Below are positions 33,366 to 43,417 of a stretch of 64,000 nucleotides of DNA, piece by piece; the stretch's first letter is position 1; every line of letters begins with the position of its first letter. A program made the translations under genes and the position numbers. The notes below the pieces were generated by a model, which saw only the letters and a list, made by a program, of their open reading frames with translations, ran no database searches and was not told where the DNA came from. The DNA comes from Furcasterigmium furcatum. Lineage: Eukaryota; Ascomycota; Sordariomycetes; Glomerellales; Plectosphaerellaceae. The stretch lies in the NCBI GenBank assembly GCA_001599815.1, contig BCIA01000001.1, positions 4,902,934-4,966,933 on the forward strand. Direction: 5' to 3'.

Positions 33366-35916
33366 ATGTCTGGGTCTCCTCCGCTCCCGCCCAACACCAC
33401 TCAAGAGGCCGGGGAACGGGCATCTCTGTACAGCAGCTATCCGGCGGCCGCCAGCCTGCATGATGCCTACCGCGGAGGCTCGGTGGCGGCACCTCAGAGA
33501 ATCATCCACGGCCCGCCGCCGCACCCGTCTCGATCATTGTACCAGCCCGAACCCTCCGAGAGGCTGGCGTACTCGTATCCTCGGCCGGACGAGCCCACCC
33601 CGACATCAGCAACCTATCCTCCAATTGCCGGACAGCCTATGCATCACCGACCTCCGACCTACATGCCGATGACAGGTCCTCCTTCGGGCCCGGGGCCACT
33701 CCCACCTCCCTCGCAGACCTTTGCTGGGAGCCAGGCGACACAGTCGGCAGTAGACGACAACGCTTCACTAACTTCCCCAAAGTCGCAACGCAAGACCAAG
33801 GGCCATGTAGCATCTGCCTGTGTGCCATGCAAAAAGGCTCATCTCCGGTAAGTGAATCTCCCCCTCGACATCAACGGGACGCCCGCACCAAGCCGTTCGA
33901 TGACGCTAACATCTGGTTCAGCTGTGATGGTACGTACCTAATGCAAAGTGACTTTCCACTTCACTCTCATCCTCTTTGTCGCCACAGCCGGTTGGTTTTT
34001 GCGGAAAACAACGAGGGGGCAAGGGCATCCATTTGGAATGGCTGTGCCTGTGGATGCACAGGTTCGGGTGCTCGTTCGGCGTCACTGAAGCACACTCGCT
34101 GGCACTGGGCCCAAACCGTCAATCCTACGACCTGGATTGCTGGATTGGGCTAGCCTTGAGCATGTTTCGCGACCCGTGTCTGAGGAGAGTGGCGGCACCT
34201 GCCAGAATCTCATGCCCACTGGGCCATCATTCCCGGGTTTGCCTGCTGGATGGGGTTCCATCGCAGGCACAACCTAGGGTATTCTCTTTGCAGCAGTGAT
34301 CGACTAGTGACGATCTTGTGCCTGAACCGTTCAACCGGCACTTCGGGCCGCGTCTCGGGAAGGGCCCCTCTTGGGTGTTGATCTTGGTTCCAGCGCCCTG
34401 GGGTTTGGCAGACGCCAAAAGTGCCGTGGCTTCATCGAGGAATACCCAATGGGGGCGCACAGTCGAATCCATGGCCGCCACGCGGGATGATCGCTCGACC
34501 TTCCGACTGCGATCGTCGCGAGATGCGCCTGTGACGTCTTTCAGGAGGTCGAGCCGGGCAAGGGCCAGGAGTTCGCTTGAACCACAGTTTCCTTCCGTTC
34601 TCTTTTCTTATTTTTTGCGCACATCCATCAAGACGGTTCCATCGCTAACGGCATGATTCGCAGCTCGACGGCCTTGTTCGCGATGTCAGAGCAATGGCAA
34701 GGAAGATGCTTGCATCGACGTCCAACACAAGAAGCGCGGCCGGCCTCGACTCAGAAATGACAGCGACAGTCGATATGGCGCTTCAACCTATCCCCATCCG
34801 CAAGATGCTGCAATGAGGAGGCCTCTGAGTCTTTACTCACCTGGCGCCCCAGTTTCAGGGTACGAAGATCCCGTCCGACGTAGTCAGTCGCACCGTATTC
34901 TAAAATCGCAACAAAGCGAGCCCGTTGGACCCAGATACCTTGAGCGAGCCTCCGTGGCTGATGCAAGCATTTATGCTCCCCCCCTCTCCGTTGCAACCGT
35001 GGCACCAGAACCGGTGGCGTTTTTGAATCTCAATCTCGAGATCGTCAAAGCGTCTCCGACCTTTCTCGAAGCCGTGGGTCTGGCCAACGTTCGAGGGAGG
35101 ACGCTCTTCGACATTGTTGCGCCCCCCGAGGGAGCCAAAATCCAGAGACACCAGGCGGCAATGCAAGAAGAGAGGAGCAGGAAGGACCCCATGTACCTTC
35201 CGCCAATCTTCGGCAAGGAGCATGTAGAGCGTGTTTTTGACACGTTCCGCTTCGATGCGGAAGAAGTGTCAAGAATGCCGCTGGATCGCCATGACTTCTT
35301 CGTTTTCGTGGCGGCCGATGGCCAGAGGCGGCCGTTCTCCGTGCGTCTCGGGTCTGCGAAGCGGGATTCGATCTACTTCGTCGCGGTTGCGCTCAACATC
35401 TCGGCAGGTTATCATTATTCGACACCCTCCCCGCATGGGCGGGAGGTGCCGTATAACTGGTCCCAGCAAGGTTCTATGCATCCACAGCCTGTGCCTCAGC
35501 CATATGGACATCATCAGCCGATGCCACCTAGCTTTGACGGCAGGCAGCGATACGAGAGCACGCTACCTTCCAGGCCAGGTGCGGGTCCCCCTCCGCAGAT
35601 CGTGACGGGCCTTCCCTCGAACGTCGGATCGGGTTATAGCCCAGGAGTCGTCTCGGGTATGCCCTCATACGCGGCGTCGCCCAGTCGACCCGACTATGCC
35701 GTGGGGCCGTCTTCGAGCCAGATTCCTCGGAGTGAGCTGCCGGTCACCAGTCGTCCTCCGCCCCAGCAGTCGCAGTACCAGCTCCCTCCCATCCGATCTT
35801 CCCCCCAGCAGAGCAACGCCCAACCGGAACAGTCGTCAAGGCGTGATGATCGGTCCGGAAGGGTCGACATTGGGGGCCTGATCGACAAGCCCGACCATCC
35901 ACCACCTCAGCAGTAA
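33366..35916 (+). CDS. Zn2Cys6 transcription factor with PAS-like domain
   Basis: A nuclear DNA-binding regulator is expected. Exons 33366-33847, 33922-33929 and 34664-35916 give 580 residues. The N-terminal 145 residues are Pro/Ser/Tyr-rich and disordered. The binuclear zinc cluster uses C152, C155, C162, C168, C171 and C180 (spacing 2-6-5-2-8), followed by the basic linker QHKKRGRPRLR. C162 and the following D are encoded by an 8-nt exon, flanked by introns of 74 and 734 nt; without it neither the sixth-position cysteine nor the frame is kept. A PAS-like domain spans about 278-412 (PVAFLNLNLEIVKAS, then FFVFVAADGQRRPFSVRL and IYFVAVALNISAG). The C terminus is Pro/Gln/Ser-rich. An in-frame ATG at 33207 could add 53 residues, but the region before 33366 reads like leader. 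I do not recognise a named ortholog. Confidence 0.85.
33922..33929 (+). other. 8-nt microexon of the zinc-cluster gene
   Basis: CTGTGATG between a CAG acceptor (ending 33921) and a GTACGT donor (from 33930) completes codons for R161, C162, D163 and the first base of A164. It is the only solution I found that gives a canonical Zn2Cys6 cluster and keeps both flanking frames. Confidence 0.75.
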
Positions 35917-38900
35917 GGGCCCGTCGTCGGGGCTTTTGCTGTCGCCCGGCACCACTCGTGCTTCGGTTTTCGGTACTGATGAGGTATCGGCGCTGGGGCT
36001 CGATGACAGACGAATTCGGCGCTCATCAGAACGTCGTGTATCCGTGACGACCTTGTTCTTAACCCTTTCGATTCCTTCACCATTTGCCGCGGCTAAGCGT
36101 CATTAAGAGATACCACCTGTACACTTTTTATTTCGTCTTCCTCATCACATACCTCTTTTATTGCGGCCTAGCCACTTTATTCCCCCTGGATTCGGTTCCC
36201 CATCAGTCCTGGATTTGGGTGCATTTGTCATGGCGTTGTTCACCCCCTTTCGTCTTCCCTCGTTTAGGTCTCTGGATTTTGGGGATGGCATGACGGCAAT
36301 GAGTCGCGAGAAGCGAGGCATGGTGGTTACGAGGCTGGGATCAGGATCGGTTTGTCGTTTACGCTCGCTTAATGAATATTGCCCGTGGGTTTCCGGGCCT
36401 GTTGTCCGTTTCAGATCGAGAAGCTGCTGCATTCCTGCTTCGGAGCCGTGACGTGGAGAGGAGGCGCAGTGAAATCGAGGTCATGCTTCGAGCAACCGGA
36501 CTCTGAGGGCGATGGACTGTCGAGTTGGCCATCACCGCTACAGACGTCGTAGCGGAGGGACGGCTGAGATGGAGCTGTTCAGGGGGCCGCATCTGCAAGC
36601 CCAGGTGGGTTGTTCTCCAGCATCTCCAGAGAGGACCGAGATGCCGAATCGTCGACGGAGGGATAGGGGGCCATCCTGTCCGTGTCGTAGGACGAGGAGA
36701 GGTGAGAGACAGGTGAGCCGTGGGGAGGGGTAAAGGGGGGGAAGATATTTGTATGGGGGACTGAAGCGAAGCGAGCAACCAAGCGAGCGAGTACTATCGG
36801 GGCCAACCGAAGCGGAAGCCGGGAGCGAATAGGGAGGAGGCGAGCACCCGACGACTCACTGTCCCGCTCGCGCGCGAGGAAACGGCGCAGGCAGGAGATA
36901 TTAATACCTTTCGGCGATGGAGGACTGGAGGAAGGGCACCCTTCCTGGGATATAATAATAAGAGGCCAGTGTCCAGCTCATTTCCAGCGCCAGGAGGGTT
37001 AGCCCAAAAGCGACAATATAGGCCGGGTCAAGGTGAGGTATTGGGTGCCCACGGACTCTGAGGCCCCATGACCGCAATAAGCCCAGGTTAGGCGGCCGGC
37101 CGTTTCTGGCAATGGCATTGAGGGGCTGGCGGACACGATTGGCCCGGACCGTTTCGGTGCAGGGCCACAGGCGTCAGGCAGCGGGCCTTGGTTCTGGGCC
37201 GGGGCATGTCGATCACTCTCTCGGTTGGCCGACGAGGTGCTGTCGAAACGTCTCTCCCCAGGCTGACCGGGTGGGTTTGTTTTAGTGCGGCCCCCGCCGA
37301 CGGTGTGTCGAGGTTCTGGTGGAGGAAACGAAACACCTGCAGCATCCATACCTGAAATTGTGGCAGCAGGAGGAGGAGGCATGGCCGGTTGGCTGGAGAG
37401 GAATTGGGGGGGGGGAGGGGAAACATGGGATGGGTGCTGCTGGTCGGAACCGAGACGAATGTTCATTCCAATACCTTGGAAGAGCATCATGCGGCTGAGT
37501 GGATGGGAGAGAAGACAGAAAGGTCCGAGCACAGCATCTCATCGGGGAGACCAGGGCCTGTTCTTGATGTCAAGAGGAGTCATCGAGGCAGGACGGGCGA
37601 GACAGTGGCCTGCCAGGCTCTGGCGAGGCCGATCCTGCTCATCTCGCTGGCGTTAACGGGCGTTTACGGCCGTGTCGAGGATGGCAGGGACTCGTATCCG
37701 GTGGTTGAAGGAGGAGGAGGGGGCTCAGCAGTTGTTCTTGGGGACAGGCCTGTTTCGTTTCTCTGCCCTACTTTGATTACCACCGGCGTTCAGGAGGCCG
37801 ATGAGGGCCACTTGGCGGGACGATTCTACGACTGATCGGGTCGAGGGACCTGCAACGTGACATTGGACCTCTAGGTATAGGTACTATGTATGGATGCGCG
37901 TCACATATTCTCGGACGGGCGGCGAGGGGCACTTGCTTGTTGGCTGATTCCTGGCCCGCCCCCTTTTTCTGCTTCACGGCGGACTTGCTGACTGACTGAC
38001 TGATGCTTCTTGCAGTCCGTCAGCCGAGATGAGAGCAGCAATAATTCATCAAGGTTTGCTGCATGTACTACAAGTGAGTACTCTCGGTACGCGGAGAGGA
38101 GGGCGGGAAATGCCCAATATCAACAGGCCTCGTGCAATGTTTCAATATCACGGTCGATAGCGGCCCTCCTTTCTGCAGTGATGGGCCCTTGGCAAAGGAC
38201 CAGATGGGGCAAGGGGGGGCAGAACATGGGTGCGGAAGGGCTGCGGAGGAAACATTTTCGGGGGGATGGAATGGGATGGGACGGCGGCGGGGCGGGTAAT
38301 GTAATTAAATCTCCGTGTCAGGATACGTACAGGACCTCCTTCAGGGGGGGCCAGGATTTATTGTTTCTAGTCGTGGCATTTGTTGCTTTTCTGGGCTTTT
38401 GGAAACGCATGGGGAGATTGGGATCCATGGATCATTCCTGGCCCAGGAGGCCCGTGTCGTTCGCGTGGCATTCCCTTCCATTCACGTGGGTATTCCGCCC
38501 TGCTGGTGATGTGAGGGAGGAAGAAATCCCAGAGAGCCCGCGAGCCTTCCCGCGGGTTTCCCCTGAACGTTGTCCAACACGGCATGTCCAAGGACGTACC
38601 CCATCCATCCATCACATGCATTGAATGCCCACTCAGGGCCTGGCCTGGCCTGAACTGACCACCTTGTCTCAGGGCGGCATCGTCGCTCGCCGGAAGGAAG
38701 TGGGCTGGGGTTACACTGGACCAGTCCGGGCATTTTCCCGACCCCCCTTCGCTCCTGTGGCCGGCCTGCGTGCGTGCGTGACTGACGAGGTGGTTCATGC
38801 TAAGGCTGCGGGAGGAACCAGGAAAGTATCGGAGCCGGGCGTGGTTTTGCTGGGTCCTATAGCCTATAATGGCCGTGTTAATCCCCGAAAGGGGGATCTG

Positions 38901-39701
38901 TCAAATGAGGTGCCCTGTAGACCGATATCACGCCGTGCCTAGGTGCGTACCTGCCAGCTTAGGACGGCCTATAGCATGGACATCGCTCCTTGGAGGAGAT
39001 GCCCGAGGTGATGATCCCGTCGGGGTCGACGAAAAGATGGCCGCCCTCGGCGAAGGACGAGGCAGGGTGTTGACAATGCAGATGTGCTTCGAGGGGACGC
39101 CCAGATGAAATGTTGCCGACTTTGGCGCCGGCCGCGGGAATTTCGCCCAAAGTGACCCATGTGAGACCGGGTTTGGTTTCTTCCACTGCCCGTTTCGTTT
39201 CCATGCTGCAGCAGTTGTTTCGTTTTGCGCTGCACCGGCGGGGAAAGGAAATTGGCACTGCACGTCGCCTGGGTTTGGGCCTGGAGGCACAGAAGGGGCG
39301 GCGGGGCGGGAGTTTAATACCAGGCGGGGGGCTGAACTGAAAACACTGCAGTGCAGGGCGGTCAGTAAGTGCCCGGGTGGCTACTAATCTCGTCGTCGAC
39401 CTCATATTGTAAGCGATGTTCGACAGACACTCTTCCAGCACATACACACGCATCCTTCAGGCCTCGTCCATCAACGCCATGGATTACTTAGGTATCTGGG
39501 CTGGCTCTATAGGTCGAGCTATCTCGCCCACTACCTGCCTACTAGGACCAGGAGTAGCAAGGCAAGCGCGTGCAAGTCGACGTCATTCTTCGGGCGAGGA
39601 GAACTTGAATCCAGGGAATCCCCGTGTTGATCCCAAAAGCATCTCCAGTTCCCAGCTCACCCTTCACCTGATAGATTCTTGAAAAGCCAGGCACGCACAC
39701 C
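35917..39701. other. 3.8 kb region without a supportable gene, downstream of the regulator
   Basis: No coding exon chain was seen; the longest open frame (204 codons at 38010) has no family features. The plus strand has several G-rich stretches, for example 36721-36741, 37405-37420, 38190-38225 and 38261-38300. The right end carries the promoter of the SMP-30-like gene. TAGGTA words occur near 37871 and 39487. Composition is like the flanking DNA, with no sign of a repeat element. Confidence 0.55.
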
Positions 39702-40670
39702 ATGGACTTCTTTCCTGATATACCCAAGGCCCCTCGTACTCCGCCCATGCGGACCCTCTTCCAGCTCGCCGACAAGGGCTCGTGGTTCGAGAACCTCGCC
39801 GTCAGGGCCTCGGGCGAGATCCTTGTCACCCGCCTCGATGCCCCAGAGCTCTGGATTGTCCACCCAGAGACTGGCGAGGCCTCGGTCCTCGCAACCTTCC
39901 CCGATGGAGGAAGCCGTAGCCTCATGGGCATCGCTGAGCTATCACCAGACCTGTGGGCCGTCGGCGTCGGCTACTACGATCATCACGAGGGCGGCGCCCG
40001 GGAAGGGAGCTGGTCCATTTGGCTCGTCGACCTGACAGGATCCCAGCCGCAGAAGAAGCTCGTCACAGCCATCCCCGAGGCCGGCATGATCAACGGCCTC
40101 GGGGGCTGGGATGTTGACTCGATTCTTGCTGCTGATTCGATGCACGGCGTCGTCTTCCGTGTCGACGTCCGGACTGGCAAGTACACAGCCCTCAGAGCCG
40201 AGTCCATGGCGCCTCCCCCCGAGGCTCCCATCGCCGTGGGAATAAACGGCGTCCACGCTCACGGTGGCTACCTGTACTACTCCAACACCATGAAGCAGTG
40301 CATGTTCCGCATGCCCGTCGCCACTGACGCCTTCGAGCCCCGTGGCCCGGCCGAGCTCGTGGCAACGGGTGTCGTGCCGGACGATTTCTGCTTCGACGAG
40401 CTGCGCGAGGGCGTCATCTACCTCACTGGAAACGTGAGCAATGTCGTGAGCAGGATCACCGTGCCGTCTGATGGGTCGGCATTGGGCGCCGTTGAGACGT
40501 TCGCGGGCGAGGTGGGAAGCCTCGAGGTCGCGGGTGCCACGGCCTGCGCGTTTGGGCGAGGCGAGTCCGATCGCAGGACGCTGTATGTAGTCACCTGCGG
40601 CGGCGTTGCCATTCCTGTGAACGGGCAGCTTGTAGAGGGCGCCAAGTTGGTGGCCATTGACGTTGACTGA
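39702..40670 (+). CDS. SMP-30/gluconolactonase-like beta-propeller protein
   Basis: A single-exon gene of 322 residues with no signal peptide. The repeated strand pattern of a six-bladed propeller is visible: 'WFENLAVRASGEILVTRL', 'ELWIVHPETGEASVLATF', 'GVVFRVDVRTGKYTAL', 'INGVHAHGGYLYYSNT' and 'DDFCFDELREGVIYLTGN'. This matches fungal SMP-30/gluconolaconase/LRE-like proteins, which are lactonases or related hydrolases; the metal ligands are usually a Glu near the N terminus (here possibly WFEN), an Asn (NGVH) and an Asp (PDDFCFD). Those assignments are by pattern only. Some relatives sit in secondary-metabolite clusters, but no such cluster is seen around it here. The substrate is unknown. 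Confidence 0.8.
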   Translation: MDFFPDIPKAPRTPPMRTLFQLADKGSWFENLAVRASGEILVTRLDAPELWIVHPETGEASVLATFPDGGSRSLMGIAELSPDLWAVGVGYYDHHEGGAREGSWSIWLVDLTGSQPQKKLVTAIPEAGMINGLGGWDVDSILAADSMHGVVFRVDVRTGKYTALRAESMAPPPEAPIAVGINGVHAHGGYLYYSNTMKQCMFRMPVATDAFEPRGPAELVATGVVPDDFCFDELREGVIYLTGNVSNVVSRITVPSDGSALGAVETFAGEVGSLEVAGATACAFGRGESDRRTLYVVTCGGVAIPVNGQLVEGAKLVAIDVD

Positions 40671-41075
40671 GGCACATGGATATCGCGATGTGTTCAACTC
40701 TGCTATTATTGCTCGCTTGATGGACCTTCCTTTTTGAAATAGCCAAACACCAATGAATAAGTGTACAACAGCCTGAAGGGCCCATGCGGCATGCTCGCTT
40801 GATGCCAAATGTTGCTCCGAATAGAGGGCCCGAAACACAACAGGAAAAAGTCAAGTTGCCTCCGTCTATGATGCTCTCTCGCCCATCGGTAGGCAAGAGA
40901 CTGTGTCGTCAACAAAAAAAAGAAAAGAAAAGAGCCAACCAAGTGAAAGAACCCAGTATCCCTTGGAAAACCATGAAGCAATCGAAAAGTCGGCACGATG
41001 CCATTCGTGGCTCCAGGGCACAGCGCGGTGAAGTGGTGGAACGTCTAGATGCTGAGAGGGAGGGATGGTGCTCGG
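40671..41075. other. Convergent 3' flanks of SMP-30-like gene and disordered protein gene
   Basis: An A-rich run (about 40913-40932) lies here. No gene was seen. Confidence 0.5.
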
Positions 41076-41748
41076 TCAACGACGGAGATGTCGGCTCCGG
41101 ATGGGACTTTGGGAGCCCGGGGTCGCCTCTTCTATCGACCCGTCGCTCCTGAGATGATGTGACTGGCCATTAGCCGGTGGAGGGGTCCCATGGCGACTGG
41201 ACTCGCCCGTCGCTGCTGTGCCGTTCGTCTTGTTGGAGAGAGGTCCACGAAGCTCGAGCGCTGCGAGCCGCTGGCGCTTGTTAAGATTGCGCTGCTCGAG
41301 TCTCTGGGCTCTGGCCTGGGCCATAAGTTCTCCGAGAGTCCTTTGTATCTTGTCTTCCGGGCGTGGGGAGGTGGGTGGCTCGTCATCCCGAAGGACTTGG
41401 CTTATTGTGCGCTTTCTTCCCGACCGTGTCATTGCAGGGTCCGATGCCTGGGAGCGGAGCATGTCTGGAAGGAACATGTCGGATGATTCGGCGGATGAGC
41501 GAGAGGCTCGATCTGGGCGTTTCTTGAATCTGCCATGTCGTGGTGACCTCGGCTCCGGGTGCTGCTCCTCCGCCTCGGGGGAGGGGCTTCTCAGGAACGG
41601 TGGTCAGTCGGGACGGTCTGACGCGAGTAGATGGCCGTAAATGTGCTAAATAGAGTAAGGTAACCACTCACCTTCTCGGCTCGACTCTCATGGACGAGAG
41701 GTCATCATGCTCGCCTCGGCGGCCTTGTTGTGTTCGGGACTCGCACAT
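41076..41748 (-). CDS. Unrecognised basic, disordered protein
   Basis: I do not recognise the family. Exon 1 (41748-41672) and exon 2 (41589-41076) join in frame over an 82-nt intron with GTGAGT donor and GAG acceptor to give 196 residues. The product is hydrophilic, rich in Arg, Ser, Pro and Glu, and has one likely helical segment 'IQRTLGELMAQARAQRLEQR' followed by 'NLNKRQRLAALELRG'; the preceding 'RSGRKRTISQVLRDDEPP' looks like a short linear motif with a nuclear-localisation-like basic patch. The frame stays open upstream of the splice with Arg/Ser/Pro-rich sequence on both sides, which supports it as real. The start could instead be the in-frame ATG at 41691. Confidence is moderate because disordered proteins are hard to judge by eye. 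Confidence 0.5.
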
Positions 41749-43417
41749 GTTGCCGCTTATAGCAGTAGGGTGGACCAGGCAAGATGAGCCAGGCACTTGT
41801 GTACGACTGTTGGCTGACGCTGAACAAATGGGATGTGCGTTCCTGAATCAAATCAGGCAAGGCAGGATGGAGTAATCATCCCGACATATATATCCCCGAG
41901 CTTGGAAACATTGCGCGCGCGAGGCCAGGGCAGCTTGCAGCTTGATACTCCTCGAGGATAGGGAAAGAGGGAGCCGGGCCATCCACACCACTGCAACAAG
42001 GCCGCCTTGGGGGTCAAGCTGATGCCTTGCACTCTGGGCTGGGGGCCGGACAATGCGTCCGCCGTCGATGGGCCAAAGTGCATGAAGGAGGACAGTGTGA
42101 GAAGGGTCTGCTGGCTCGTCTTTGATCCCCAGGATCTGCATTTCTTCTTTTCATCACTTCTGGTCTCCGCGGTCTTTAGGCGCCAGCAATCTCTGCAGCT
42201 CCCCATATCGCTGCCTGCGAGCGATGCTTGGAAGTGCAAGTCTTGATGCGACAGTCTGGTGCCTCTGCGCGAGATCAGCGTCTTCCGTCTAGTGTCAAGC
42301 TTGCACTTGCAGCGTAGCACCCGGCATGGCCGACGGTGAGGCATCGTCGATTCTCCATGGTATGTTTCTCTACGTCGTCATTTTGCGTTGTGTGCATTGC
42401 GAGCCTGATCATATCGTTGGGGGCGCATACGTCGGTGAGGGTGGCCGCGACCATGGCTGGACATTGGGGGCGGCCCCCATCCCAGCCCTGGTGATGTCGC
42501 ATGTTGCAGGAGGCCGTCGAATCGGCTTAATGAGTACTTCTCACTGCTGTGAATGGCAAAGATCGCCGTGCAGGGCGGATCATGGAGTTAGTCTGCCACC
42601 ATCCTGGGTCGATCTCCCCGAGAGGCCTCAATAATCGGAACAGGGGCAGGGCATTGACGAGCCTCGTGGTCCTAGATGTTGAGAAATGGACGGGCCGAGA
42701 GCTTAGCTCCCTCCTTCTGAAATCGAGTGTCGACGAATTGACTCGTCTAAAGTCACGCGAGCCATTCTTCTTCCTCTGATAGTACCGAGATGTTGCACTC
42801 TTTCGAGGTCAATGTGCGGCGAATGGGAGCTCACAATGAACGTCCAGTTGACTGTTGCACTTGATCCCCAGAGGCCGCCCCAGAGCCCGCCCCAGATGCC
42901 GAGAAGAACACCCGGGGCTAGCGACCTCAAGTCGACACTGGTGGTTGGCTGCCTCACTGCAGCTGCTGTGTGCCCTTCGGGTTCTGAGGGTGTCAGACTG
43001 TCATCTCAAGTCAAGTTCTTGTCGTAGTGAGACCCGACATCCGGGCAGCACTGTGGGGAAGCAGGCACCAGACACATGCACTGAAGCAGGGTCATGTGAC
43101 AGCGCGACCATAGCGCACATCTGCTGGCGCGTCATCCACCCAGCTTCATCGAACTCAAACCAACTTCATCCAAGTTCAAGTTGTCCACAGAAACCGACAA
43201 TCGCAATTGATTAAAACCCCCACAGTCCGCCAGAGGAGCGTTTCAGTGGTCGCTCGCTCGCTTTCACAGCGATCGCGGTTCCGAGTCTTTCCGCAAAGTG
43301 CACTGCACCTTCCCCAACCTCACCCCGACATCGACCATCGTCGAACGCCTCACTTTTCGACATCCCCCGTGGACGTGGGCTCGGCTTATTCGCTTTGCAT
43401 GCGTGTGACGTGACGAA
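41749..43417. promoter_or_regulatory. Divergent intergenic region between disordered protein gene and MLH1
   Basis: A 1.7 kb stretch with no supportable gene. The MLH1 leader side contains a four-codon ORF (MRVT) at 43399-43413, ending four bases before the MLH1 ATG. A TATATATA word occurs at 41886, about 140 bp upstream of the minus-strand gene. Confidence 0.5.

Noticed and set aside
38010..38624. 204-codon plus-strand ORF downstream of the regulator
   Set aside because: The translation is random-looking, rich in G, R and W, and overlaps G-rich low-complexity DNA.
23064..39701. Transposon or RIP-mutated repeat as explanation of the gene-free flanks
   Set aside because: There is no transposase or reverse-transcriptase similarity, no terminal repeats were noticed, and base composition is not AT-shifted.
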